Origin: Pontederia crassipes
Lineage: Eukaryota; Streptophyta; Magnoliopsida; Commelinales; Pontederiaceae
Assembly (NCBI GenBank): GCA_030549335.1
Contig: CM060189.1
Span: forward strand, 27,923,001-27,987,000
Direction: 5' to 3'
Length of the DNA stretch: 64,000 nt
Part shown: positions 11,723 through 21,831 of the stretch, in pieces
Position numbering within the stretch: position 1 is the first letter of the stretch
Layout of the letters: every line of letters begins with the position of its first letter
Made by a program: the position numbers and the translations under genes
The notes under the pieces: generated by a model
What the model was told of the DNA's origin: nothing
The model's input: the letters and a program-made list of their open reading frames with translations, nothing else
Databases searched by the model: none

Positions 11723-12092
11723 GGATGATGATTCCTCTTCGAGTGATGAAGTAAGGTTATACGATAATGGAGTGGTCACTATGAATAATATTGCTCGACC
11801 GTAAGTTAAATAAGTTGTACAAATTTTGTTATAGTTTTGGTTATCGTTGAAAATTAATTCTTCTTTGTAATTGGCAAGACCACTTTCATACCCTCTAATA
11901 CTGTGTGGGATGATGATTCCTCTTCGAGCGATGAAGAGGGGTTATACGATAATGGGATGATCACTGTGAATAATATTGCTCGACCGTAAGTTAAATAAGT
12001 TGTACAAATTTTGTTATAGTTTTTGTTATCATTGAAAATTAATTCTTCTTTGTAATTGGCAGGACCACTTTCATACCCCGCTAGTACCGTGC
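11723..12092 (+). repeat. 185-bp tandem duplication of a CACTA exon plus intron
   Basis: 11723-11907 and 11908-12092 are near-identical. Each unit has an exon segment encoding DDDSSSSDE...RLYDNG or GLYDNG...NNIARP, a GTAAGT donor, about 70 bases of intron and an ATTGGCAAG or ATTGGCAGG acceptor region. A third partial start (GTGCGGGATGTCAG) follows. The duplication includes splice signals, so it adds a whole exon. Confidence 0.75.
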
Positions 12093-12094
12093 GG

Positions 12095-13440
12095 GATGTC
12101 AGTGCTCTCGTTCTTTAACACTTGCCGGAAGGGGCAGGATCATGGAAAGATGTCCCAATTCAAGTGCCGGATGACATCTTTCGAGTCTTTACGGTATGAT
12201 CTTCTATTTGTGTTACATAATTAGATTTATATTATTTTAAAAGTACTAAGTTTTAATGTATTTTGTAGGAGACAAATTAGTTTCATCCGGATCTTAATTT
12301 AGGAACGATCCGGAGAGCTTTTGAGGAGGTCGCTGTGAAACGCCTCCGAAATCGATTATACAAGTTTCACAAGGTCATCACGTCCGCTGACCTCACTTTG
12401 GAGCAGGGCATACAAAGATGCTCAAGGCATATTAGGCGCTCAGTTTGGGAGTCCTTATGTAGGAAGTGATAAGTATATTTACTTTTAAATTATTTTTATT
12501 AAATTTATAGTTTTTAAAGGTGTAAGTATTTGATGTTCACAAAGAATGGTTGAACGATGGCAAAGGAAGTCAGAAAAGGCAATAGTTAACCGTCTTTCAA
12601 AGATTGAGGCCCACATCCACACAGAGGGGTCGATGCGATTTGACGAGCATCGACGGTGCAATGATAATTTACATATAAATTTAATTTATCAAACTTTTGA
12701 CTTATAATTGTGTTATCAAATTTGAAACTTTATTGTAGGAGGAGAAAGAAGGCGGTCCCGTAGACTTTCGTGTGGTCTACGAGGCCATGCAGAAGAACCG
12801 AAAGACAAATGACCTAGTCACACCCACTGCTCGTAGGCTTCTGATAAGTCTCATGACATGGTCATTTGGTTCTTGACGTTAGTGCACTATTATTGAAATA
12901 CACAATGTTTAAATTTTTTTGGATGAGTATAATGCGAAAATGACTAAAAGTATGGAGATGATCCGAGTACTCGGCCACCAGATAATGTTTCTTCGTTGGT
13001 TTAGTCATATTTTTAATTGATGTGTTTCTTAATATATAATTTATATATTATATGATTGTATAATTTTTTTTATTTCGTAGAGAACCTTGTTGTTTGGGAG
13101 GAGGTGGCCGGCACGACACGAGAGAGATACTTGCGTGGCCTCGGCACAACCGCTCAGATACCTAGGAGGATCGGAGGATATGCAGGAGGTGCATCTGCTC
13201 CGAGCTCATCAGTTGCACCTGATATGACACAGCTATCACAGCAGCTATCGCAGTAGTTATCGGCGCAGATATCGCAACAGGTGTCGCAGCAGTTGTCACA
13301 GCAGGTGTCGCAGCGATTGGCTCCGCTATTGCAGACGATTCAGGAATTGATCCCGACGCAGAATCCATCCCCGCGAGACCATGGACTGAGCACGTCTGGG
13401 TCGAACGTCCGGATGATAACAATAACTCCCAAACTTAAAA
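12095..13440 (+). pseudogene. Ptta/En/Spm plant transposase remnant (Transposase_24-like)
   Basis: Pieces in order: SWKDVPIQVPDDIFRVF (about 12136-12190), LGTIRRAFEEVAVKRLRN (about 12300-12355), then after an intron-like gap GGPVDFRVVYEAMQKNRKTN (about 12750-12810), which fits the conserved GxPVDFxxVYxxxxxxK block of plant En/Spm transposases. A Ser/Gln-rich SQQLSQQVSQ region follows (13215-13330) before the stop near 13436. A TAG at about 13254-13256 and other breaks interrupt it. Confidence 0.65.
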
Positions 13441-13649
13441 TAGAAAACAAATAGTTTGTTACTTAGACTTAAATATACATATAGTGTGTTAGTTCGATTT
13501 ATTACTTTTCATATTCTTATGTTATATATTATGCCTATAATGTTTTTATATTACATGTGATGCTTTTATATTGCTTGTGTGAATATCAATGCATTTTGAG
13601 ATGCATTATAAATTGTATGGTGTGTGAAGGGGAAAAAATGAGTCACTCA

Positions 13650-13667
13650 AGGGTGGCAACTAAACAC

Positions 13668-13701
<34 letters not shown>

Positions 13702-13810
13702 CCTTACGGCACGAGCTGACGACAGCCATGCACCACCTGTGTCCGCGTTCCCGAAGGCACCCCTCTCTTTCAAGAGGATTCACGGCATGTCAAGCCGGTT
13801 CTTCGCTTTG

Positions 13811-13846
<36 letters not shown>

Positions 13847-13903
13847 CCCCCCGTCAATTCCTTTGAGTTTCATTCTTGCGCCCCAGGCGGGATACTTAAC
13901 GCG
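13650..13903 (-). pseudogene. Plastid-type 16S rRNA fragment (nuclear plastid DNA)
   Basis: The plus strand is the complement of small-subunit rRNA: GGTTGCGCTCGTTGCGGGAC, GACGACAGCCATGCACCACC, CATCGAATTAAACCACATGC and CCCCGTCAATTCCTTTGAGT are universal antisense 16S blocks, and CACCACCTGTGTCCGCGTTC is the plastid/cyanobacterial form. Compared with the plastid gene from memory, it lacks about 7 bases near 13797 and about 8 near 13880, and has a few substitutions. It sits between the last transposase exon and the right subterminal repeats, so it was acquired by or inserted into the element. It is not an rRNA gene. Confidence 0.9.
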
Positions 13904-14368
13904 CTATGTGCAATTAGCGACTCCATAGCGTCGCATTTGCGTCGCACAGGCTGTCGACACTGAGTTAAATATATCGTACTTAGCGCCATATTCGCGCCTC
14001 ATTGGCGCCGCGTACACGATCATATTTGTGTCACTTCAGCGTCTTCCTAGCGCTTACAATAGCAACTCGTGGGCGCCGGAATAGCGCCTTAGAGATAGCG
14101 CCCCTTGAGTGTCGACTTAGCGATGCATATCTTGTACGCACAACTGAAAAACACGCGTCTTAATAACGTCGAGATAACATCAACATGTGGCGCTAGTAGC
14201 GTCTCATTTCCTTTGACTCTATTGCGACGCCAGTAGCCACCAATTTCTAGCGTTCCACAAATGCGGCACTAGTTGGATGCTATTGAGACGCGCTTTACAA
14301 CAGACACATAATAGCACTTCCCTAGTGTCGTCGATGTTGGGTCGCTAATCACCAATTTTCTTTTAGTG
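13904..14368. repeat. Right CACTA subterminal repeats
   Basis: Begins at the end of the 16S fragment with AATTAGCGACTCCATAGCGT and continues with many GCGTC/GACGC/TAGCG motifs in both orientations to the terminal TTTTCTTTTAGTG. This mirrors the left end. Confidence 0.8.
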
Positions 14369-14509
14369 TCATCTCCCACCTGTATTCCGAAAAGGGTATG
14401 CATTGGCATTACACCTTCCCTATTATAGGCATGCTGGCTTTACACATTCAGAGAGGCACCTCTGGCATCCCAACCTAATAAAGTTGAACTCGCATAGGAC
14501 AACGAACTT

Positions 14510-14810
14510 TAAGGACTGCATAGTAATGTAAAAGATGTAGTACAACTCATGGTAAAGTAAAGCATAATAAAATATAGTAAAGTATAATACAGTAAAATAT
14601 AGTATGATTAGGTACAGTAAAGTATAATAAAGTAAAGCACAGTAAAGCATAGTAAAGTATTGTATTGCAAAGTATAGCAAAGCATGGACAAGTAAAGCAT
14701 GGAAAAGTATAGTAAATTATGTCAAAGTAATGTAGCAAAGTACAGAGTATGGCATAGTAAAGACAAAATAAAGTTATAGAAGAAAATAGTGCATGGACAT
14801 AGTAAAGAAT
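14510..14810 (+). repeat. Degenerate AGTAAAGTATA tandem repeat
   Basis: About 25 loose copies of a 10-11 base unit (AGTAAAGTAT, AGTAAAGCAT, AGTATAATAA). Open frames on the reverse strand (Leu/Tyr/Phe-rich) are a by-product of the repeat. Confidence 0.75.
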
Positions 14811-15856
14811 AAAGTATAGATACAATGATTTATTGCCTTGTGCAACCAAAACATTGATCATTATGAAAAAAGAAGAGATCATTTGTTCATAGCAAAGTAT
14901 GTTATTACTTATCTATTATTAATTCAAACATGTTTGATTATGAATTTATAGCCTATGAATCTATTGTACTGGGCATTTTTTCTCACGGATATTCGATGCT
15001 CCTGCATTTGAGATTTTACAGATGAGAACCTTGCCTAGAGACGAGTGATGGAGGACGCAATGCTCAAGGATCATTGCACATGACTCATTAAGCTCAATAG
15101 TATCTTTTCTTTTATCTGCATTAGTTGAATAAATCATCGCTGCATCATAAGGATAATATGATCTTTTCCGCTGTAATCAAGTATGTGGTCATTGTCGAGA
15201 ATTTATTGGATATTATTGTCATTGTCCACTTCCTTGTGGATTGCATTAAGTGCTTAGTGTCCTTTGATATTCCAACACGCATTTATTATAGAGTTCTAAA
15301 TTGTTTTATCATTATATTTGTTGTCACGTATTACATTTGTTGATTGGTCAAGATCATAGTATAGTCAATATTGTAGTAGGCAGTCTAGCGCTCCCGGGAT
15401 CAACCTGACTGCCTACGTGACAGGAGAGACGATTTTGGGGGCGTTACATAAAATGCATAGTACGACTTATTTTACGTAAGGAAATATTTAAGACTAATTT
15501 TGTTGAATGGGGCAAACTATAAGAGCACGCTTACTCCAACTCGTCGACTCACAAATTACGAAAGATAGAGAAGAAGGTGGAAGAACAAGGTAATGTATGG
15601 GCTCTCGCGGCGCTGTTGTTGTGGAGGTCGACGTTGTTGCTCGACGGCGTCGCTGTTGCTCGACGGCGTCGCTGTTGCTCGACGTTCTTGCTGTGGAAGT
15701 CAAGACGTGTAACTGTTGGGAGATCCTTGCTGTGAAGGAAGTCAAGACAAAAAAGGGATTATAGAGAATTAAAAAAACTGATGTTCTTTTTTACAATCTC
15801 TTAAAACTAATCAAAACGATAATTGAATGTTGTTAAATAAATAGTGCATCCAAAAG
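14811..15856. other. Intergenic; possible minus-strand LTR end at 15448
   Basis: No gene is seen. 15361-15448 ends in GGGGGCGTTACA; on the minus strand this reads TGTAACGCCCCC, the same start as the element at 56170. 15605-15690 holds a short CGACGGCGTCGCTGTTGCT duplication. The other LTR end was not found. Confidence 0.4.
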
Positions 15857-16349
15857 CTTAAATGTAGGAGTGTTCACCGGGTCGGGTCGACCCGTGAACT
15901 CGATGACTCGACCCGTCCCGAACTGATTTGGGTCGGATCGATGGTTGGGTACCCGACCCGACCCGAACTCGACCCAACCATGGGGCGAGCTGAGTACGAG
16001 TTGGATTTTTCCAATCTGAGTCGACCCGACCCGACCCGATCAACCCGAGTTTTTTTATTTTTTATTTTTTTATTTTTTAATTCAAACTTAAGCTTATATT
16101 TGATTTAAAAATTGAAATAAAATATTTTAAGTGTCAAAATAATATTAAATAGTTAGAAAATTTATTTTATGCTTTTAAAATAATATTAAATAATATTTTA
16201 TATTAAATATAAATATAAAAATAGTAAAAAAATAAAAAAAAAGAAAATTGTGTGGTCGGGTAACCCGACCACCCGAACCGGGTCGGGTCAGATTCGACAC
16301 CCCCAGCCCTCTTGACTCGATCCGACTCGTGAACACCCCTACTTAAATG
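15857..16349. mobile_element. hAT-type MITE, 477 bp, 8-bp target duplication
   Basis: Element 15865-16341 has terminal inverted repeats TAGGAGTGTTCAC and GTGAACACCCCTA. It is flanked by the perfect 8-bp duplication CTTAAATG (15857-15864 and 16342-16349), the size typical of hAT elements. Both ends carry GGGTCGGGTCGACCC-like palindromic DNA around an AT-rich centre; there is no coding capacity. Confidence 0.9.
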
Positions 16350-17270
16350 CATGTAGAAAAAAGGAGAAAAAAAAGAAAAGAAAATAGAGAAAGGAAAGAA
16401 GGGATTTTGCTACAGAGGTAATTGCTATAATGAGATTTAAGATCACAACAAGTGCGGAGGATATGTAACTTCTATAGAACTGATTAATGATAATAATGAG
16501 GTAATTGCAACAGTGCGTTAAGCCATTAAATTGTACATGATAGATTAATGGGCCATAATGGATTTAAAAATGCAAATGAACGAAGAGAGATAAAGAGATT
16601 ATACAATGATTTTTGTGTGTATTTAAGAGAGAGAAAGAGAGAGAATTATATTCATGAATAAATAATCAAACTTGAAATCAATGTAGAAAAAGAAATAATC
16701 TGATAGGAAAAATATTATACAATTAAAACTTCAATGCATAGATAGAAAATCATTGCAAATTAGGATTAATTGTTTCCATTTACCTAAAAAATATGTGGGA
16801 GACGAAGGTGTGCACACTATAAAATTTATCTTGCTATTTTCTTCATTTTCTCATTCATAGTGGTTGTTGAGGTTCGGTAGACCAATAGACATTAAGCTTT
16901 TAATTCCTTTTAATGTATGTGTGTTTGTCATCGTGATATGTTAGTATTGGTACTCATGCGCCTGTTGCACTTCAAAACTAAGTTATACAAATATTTATTA
17001 TTGTTATATGAGGGAAATTAAATAATGAGAGAAATCCTTACTGTTTTGAGTCCCTGTGATCTTTTCAACGGCCAATATAATAAATTGGTAAATTAATAAT
17101 ATTAAATGGTATTGGAAATGGTATTAGTGGCTCCTTATGTATTGAATGCAAATTAGATAACTGAATACTTTTAAATCTTAAATTGTTAAAAAATGAGAAA
17201 AAATAATTAACAATGATGATATGTGAGAAGTTTGAAATGTTTATTTGAGTTCAGCTTTATATAAATATAA

Positions 17271-17305
<35 letters not shown>

Positions 17306-17876
17306 AAGATATATATATACTTCTCAACTTTTCCTTTTTTAATATTTTAAAAAGGATTACTTAATATAAAAATTGATATGTGTTAAAGTGGGATGATATC
17401 TAAGTTAATGTCTTCATTAAAAAAATGGGATAAATGTGAAACGTATGAGACTTCGGTGAGGAAAAAGCATACTTAATTGTATATCACAAGAAAGAGGGAA
17501 TAAAAAAATTAAAAGAACCAAAAAGAGATAAATCCAAATCGTGAAAGGAGAAAGCATGAAAATGGCCAACTTATATTAAGCTGCTGCAAACTTCCAGCAT
17601 AGGCATTCAATTCTTCAGGTGGCCATAGATCTTAGTTGGAAAAAAACTCTAACCGAAATCAATTAGACAAGCATAATTTTATGTTAGCATAATTTTATAT
17701 ATATTCTGGTTGCCTCATTATAATTATATGTTAGCATAATTTTATATATCAATTCAGGTTGCCTCGTTAATTTTCTTGATTGTGGGTCAATTTAGCACAT
17801 GAATCAAATGAATTCACATGCACAACTCCAAAATTCTTCATGACACATTGCTCTCATAGTATGACCAGTCAGTATA
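16350..17876. other. AT-rich intergenic, no gene seen
   Basis: Contains a TA microsatellite (about 17273-17302) and a duplicated ATGTTAGCATAATTTTATAT motif (about 17680 and 17728). Nothing else can be supported. Confidence 0.4.
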
Positions 17877-18464
17877 GTGATAACTTTACGAACGATTAGA
17901 AATGTGAGCTCACCTTGGGGTTGGATTGTTGTTTACTTTTATTACCATAGGACTTTTGCATTACTGTTTTCTTTGCTAAATACTCTGGCTTCAAACATGA
18001 TGATCATCTCTTACATTTTGCATGGTAGGTTGGGTACTTATGTGGTCATTTTTCTTTCCATTATAGGATATCGGCACACACAGCATTAGAATGGCAACCA
18101 GAAGATACTATGTTATCTACGAAGATTGCAAACTCAGAGTTTATGACACGTGGGTGGATTACGCAGTTGTTGGATTATTGTCATTGTGTGTATAAAAGAT
18201 TTAATACCTTTGATGCAGCCTCTAGTTCATTGGGGAGTTACTTTCATACCCGTGACAACCCATATACTATTGAGCCAAAGTCGAAGTCTCTTGAAGCCGA
18301 GGAAGTTGATTCCGAGGATCAGGTCCCTTCTGTTCACCGTGGGTGCAAGTGTAAGATTAATATCACGGTACTAGTGTTGTGTGTGTTTATTGTTGGAGTT
18401 GGTGAATACTTCAGGGTCCCTTATTTCTTACACCAGATTCGTCCACGTGAGTTTAGGGGGAATC

Positions 18465-18870
18465 TGAGTATTACCCAATTAATAATATTACTGACGTACG
18501 AACGAAATGGGGAGTTCGGGGGGCCCCGCTCGCCGGTGAGCGGGCGGGGGTTCGGGGGCAGCGCCCCCGAAACTTAGAGGGGTTTTGGGCTTTTGTTTAG
18601 TCGACCCGTGTGATTCGGATTAGGTTTTTTCTCTGTTTGTTTGAGTTTTAAACCCGGTTTGGAGAGGCTATTAATAGCCTAATTTTCTGGTGTAATCTGT
18701 GTGGCGGCTGTAAACCTAAACGATATAGTGGAACTTTTTTGCAGGACGTAGCCCTCATCTTAAGGGTGAACCTGGGTAAATTCGTGTGTCTCCTCTATTT
18801 TTCTGCAATCTCTCTGCGATCTTCTCTCCTTTATCTCGGATTTTCCCATTATTTATTTCGTATAAAGTCA
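18465..18870 (+). mobile_element. Copia-type LTR remnant
   Basis: GGTTCGGGGGCAGCGCCCCC, CGTGTGATTCGGATTAGG, TGGTGTAATCTGTGTGGCGG and GGACGTAGCCCTCATCTTAA followed by GGGTGAACC...GTGTCTCCTC match, in order, what I know as the transcribed part of plant copia LTRs. Neither the start nor the partner LTR was found. The open frame 18110-18577 that runs into it has no recognisable protein. Confidence 0.55.
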
Positions 18871-19667
18871 GTTTCAGAGTTGGTAAGTATTGTGAGGAGG
18901 CTTGAACCAAAATAACATGTATTAGTGTAAACTGGTGTGGATTGATGTATTAATCTTTCTATTTTGTTATGGTGTGGACTAATGTAGCCATGTGAGGCAT
19001 TGTTGTAACTTTTTGTTGGATTGCCCCCTTGCCGGTTTTGGTATGTAACTTTTACGATGAAGTTACGTGTTAGATGGGAACTTATCTGCCTGTTGAAAAT
19101 GTTGGAGATGAAATAGTGTTTAAGTCATTGAGTATGTTAGGCTGTGTTTGCATTTTATTCTTTTGTTAGGATAGCCTTTCTCTTTTTAATTACATTGAAT
19201 TGTGTGATTATTTATGTTGAACTGTGTTTGATATATAGCCTGAAGTTACTGTATGCATATTATTAATTATGATGAAATAGTGTTTTGGTTAGGAGATGAA
19301 ATGCAATTTGTTGCATTGATTCATGAATGAGTGTTGAAAGGTTTTACATCATTGTTGGTGAATAGCATGTCGCCGGTTCAGCACTTTATTTTGGCGCCAG
19401 GTGGGAAGCGCATGTCGCTGGTAACAGTTTACCAACATTATGTTGGCGCCAACGGGTCTCATGGAACTAACGCCAAACGCCGAGCAGAACTTCGGAGAAT
19501 TTAAACATCAAATCAGCAAAGTAGCTGTTCGTGAAATTGGAACATCACCAAACACGGAGATGGGACTTTTATGGCGGTTCATTGAAGTTCCTGGAACTAG
19601 AACTATGAAGTTCGGCTCATCCCAAACACAACCCAAATTCACTTTGAGTTTCTGGTTGGTGCAACAT
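18871..19667. other. Intergenic, no gene supported
   Basis: Contains two TTTTGGCGCCAGG / TGTTGGCGCCAACG motifs (about 19390-19450) and a 100-codon open frame (19440-19742) with no family resemblance. The frame runs across the left boundary of the duplicated block, which argues against a gene. Confidence 0.3.
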
Positions 19668-20065
19668 GGGTTTAATCTAGAATTCAAATTGTGCAAAGTT
19701 TTTGGCATCTCGCTCGGACAATGCATCAAATTCTTGATCTGAATTATGTAGGTAAAATAATATAGAGGATGTTTTGACAATAGCAGATTTGAGCCACCTT
19801 TGGACTTGGTCTTAATTTTTTAGGATTGCTTATCGAGATCTTCAAATCGGAACCCACCCCGAGTTCTTGTAAGAAACCAAATCGAGTTTTAAGAGTTCTA
19901 ACTCGAGTTGTTAGGAACCCGATTGGGGATGATTTTAAAGTGAATTTTGACTCTATTATTTTTTGACTTTTTGTCAATGTACTTCATCAGATAAATAAGT
20001 TTATCAAATAAAAGTCATAAAATATAATTTCTTCTTGTTTGTCAATTATATCATTTGCTTTGCAG
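19668..20065 (+). repeat. Left edge of duplicated block A; matches 51211-51640
   Basis: TAGAATTCAAATT, AAAGTTTTTGGCATCTCGCT, TGAATTATGTAGGTAAAA, TAGAGGATGTTTTGACAATA and AGTCATAAAATATAATTTC are shared in order with 51211-51640. Upstream of 19668 and 51211 the sequences are unrelated, so this is the outer edge of the paralogous block that contains the FGAM synthase genes. Confidence 0.75.
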
Positions 20066-20640
20066 TGGCATATTCTCCTTGTTAATTATTGAATAAAAAT
20101 AACTCTCACGTGCAAAATAACATGGAAAACTCATAATAAAATTAAAGAGCTTGATTAAGATAATGAATACCAAGATGAAAGAAGTTGAATTACAACTTAT
20201 GTAATAGCAAAAAAAAATGTAGTGCAATGCATTTGAAACAAAGTAAAGAAACATTTGATATTTGACATTTGATAAAGTGCCAATTAACATATGCCACTTG
20301 AACACTAATAAAGAAGAAACGTTCATTTACAATTGATGAAGATGTTTGTTACTTGGATTATTAAATATTTGCTATTGAGAAGTATTGTTTGTTTGTATCA
20401 TCTTATGTACCAAATATTATACTTTATAAAGATTTCATTTTTTGACATTTGAATCTTACAAATAATGATCATGCTAGGCCTTCATAGTGGTTGATGTTAT
20501 GTGGTGATACTGATTTACACTAGGGATTGAATAATAGAATGCATTTTATTTTCTTAATTCATTTGTATATCTTATTAATTTATTTGATATATTTGAGGAG
20601 ACATTATAATAATTATTACTTGACTTCCACACTTTAATAT
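20066..20640. other. Sequence partly unique to block A
   Basis: About 20080-20490 has no counterpart in block B, where the match resumes at TTGATGTTATG. It is AT-rich and no gene is seen. It is either an insertion in A or a deletion in B. Confidence 0.4.
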
Positions 20641-21176
20641 TATTAGATTGTGTTTCATCTTTTAAAATTGCTTTTCCTAGACTGATTCCTCAAACCACCT
20701 CAAATGAACTCTTGAGTGTTAAAAAATTGGAAATACAAAAAAGGAATACAAAAAACAATTTATGGCCTTAGAATTTTCCAAATCTAATAAGATAGCGATC
20801 TTTCCATATGTCAAAGATTTTGTCCGATCTCTTACCACGTGATAAGTGTCTTCGCATGCATTTTGTTTACTTTATTAAATAAAATATCGATCAATTATGC
20901 TTTTTTTAGAAAAATGATTTTAGAAGATAATTATCTTGGAATTACTTAACTCTCTCGGCTGGTTCTGGTTCTTATCCCGCCCAACCCCAATTCGAAACGT
21001 TGCCTTTGGTTTTCCAGTTCCCCAACTTGACCTCCAAAAAAAAAGGCACCTCCTTTTTTTCCCTTCTTACTTCAGCCCACCCACAACCCCCCTCTACTTC
21101 GCCGTCCAACTCCGCTGCCCTCCCTTCCTTCCTTCCGGTGATCACCATCCTTTCTTTTGGAAGGAAGTGCTCGCAG

Positions 21177-21803
21177 GTAAAGGTTGCTGGTTTCAAGTAC
21201 ATAGTTTTTTCTGTTAAAGATAGGGTTTTTATGATGTTGGTCTGGCTTTCAGTCTCTGAGTTCGCCAATTATTTTGTTGGGGTTTTTTATTTAATATGAT
21301 GTTTGATGTTTCAAGTTCTATACTTAGATGCTCTTGGCAAATGATTTTGGCGATAGTGTTATTTTTTATACGTGGGATAGGAATAATTTTTATGGCCTGG
21401 AAAACGAAGACAGGGATATGTACTAGTTCATACGATCTACATGGATAAGTTTTATCTGTAAATTTAACAGGACTAAGTTTTCTTTCAGGTTTAAGATTAT
21501 TTTTTAATGGGGAAATGTTGAATACAGTACCATTATATATATAACATTTCAACTTGATTTTGCTGATCGTTTTAAAAAAAAAACTTGATTTTGCTGATTG
21601 GAGTTATTTCTTAAGCAACATGTTTTTCAGTTTACAGTTTTCTCGAGCATTTCGAACTGTCATTGCTGCACACGAAGATGCCATGTCTGATTTGTCTGTT
21701 TGAGACTTAAATCACATAAGCTCTGGTCTTCCGAATGTGGTGGTTTTCTAGTTCTTAATAGATTATTTTTTTTTTCATATAATAGTATGTTTGCTGTCTG
21801 TAG
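21177..21803 (+). other. 5'UTR intron of FGAM synthase copy A
   Basis: Donor GCAG/GTAAAG follows a CT-rich leader (CCTTCCTTCC, 21121-21136); acceptor CTGTCTGTAG at 21803, with a second AG at 21809. Copy B has the same arrangement (61436-62060), which supports conserved leader splicing. Leader introns often raise expression in plants; that role is inferred. Confidence 0.75.
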
Positions 21804-21813
21804 GTGCAGTTAT

Positions 21814-21831
21814 ATGCAATGGCTTCTCTAG
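21814..21831 (+). promoter_or_regulatory. Five-codon uORF overlapping the FGAM synthase start
   Basis: ATGCAATGGCTTCTCTAG starts 5 bases before the main ATG (21819) in another frame and stops at 21831. The first ATG has a poor context (TATATGC) and the second a better one (GCAATGGC), which would suit leaky scanning. The same 18 bases are kept in copy B at 62071. Both ATGs are in the mature leader if the acceptor is 21803 or 21809. Confidence 0.6.

Larger units (their letters stand above)
7863..14368 (+). mobile_element. CACTA (En/Spm) DNA transposon, decayed
   Basis: The left end CACTACAAGAAAATGGGCG (7863) and the right end, reverse-complemented CACTAAAAGAAAATTGGTG (14350-14368), form matching CACTA termini. 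The flanking 3 bases are TCT on the left and TCA on the right, a one-mismatch 3-bp target duplication. Both ends carry dense short subterminal motifs (TAGCGTC/GACGCTA and variants). The interior has remnants of a DUF4216-type region and a Ptta/En/Spm transposase region, both with stops; I did not find the main tnp2 catalytic domain. The element is about 6.5 kb and probably non-autonomous. Confidence 0.9.

Noticed and set aside
13673-13963. Open frame on the plus strand
   Set aside because: It is the antisense of the plastid 16S rRNA fragment, not a protein gene.
14423-14882. Leu/Tyr/Phe-rich minus-strand open frames resembling membrane proteins
   Set aside because: Produced by the AGTAAAGTAT tandem repeat.
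18110-18577. 155-codon open frame with one hydrophobic stretch
   Set aside because: Runs into a copia LTR remnant (GGCAGCGCCCCC region) and matches no family I know; likely chance.
19440-19742. 100-codon open frame
   Set aside because: Crosses the outer boundary of the duplicated block and has no recognisable domain.
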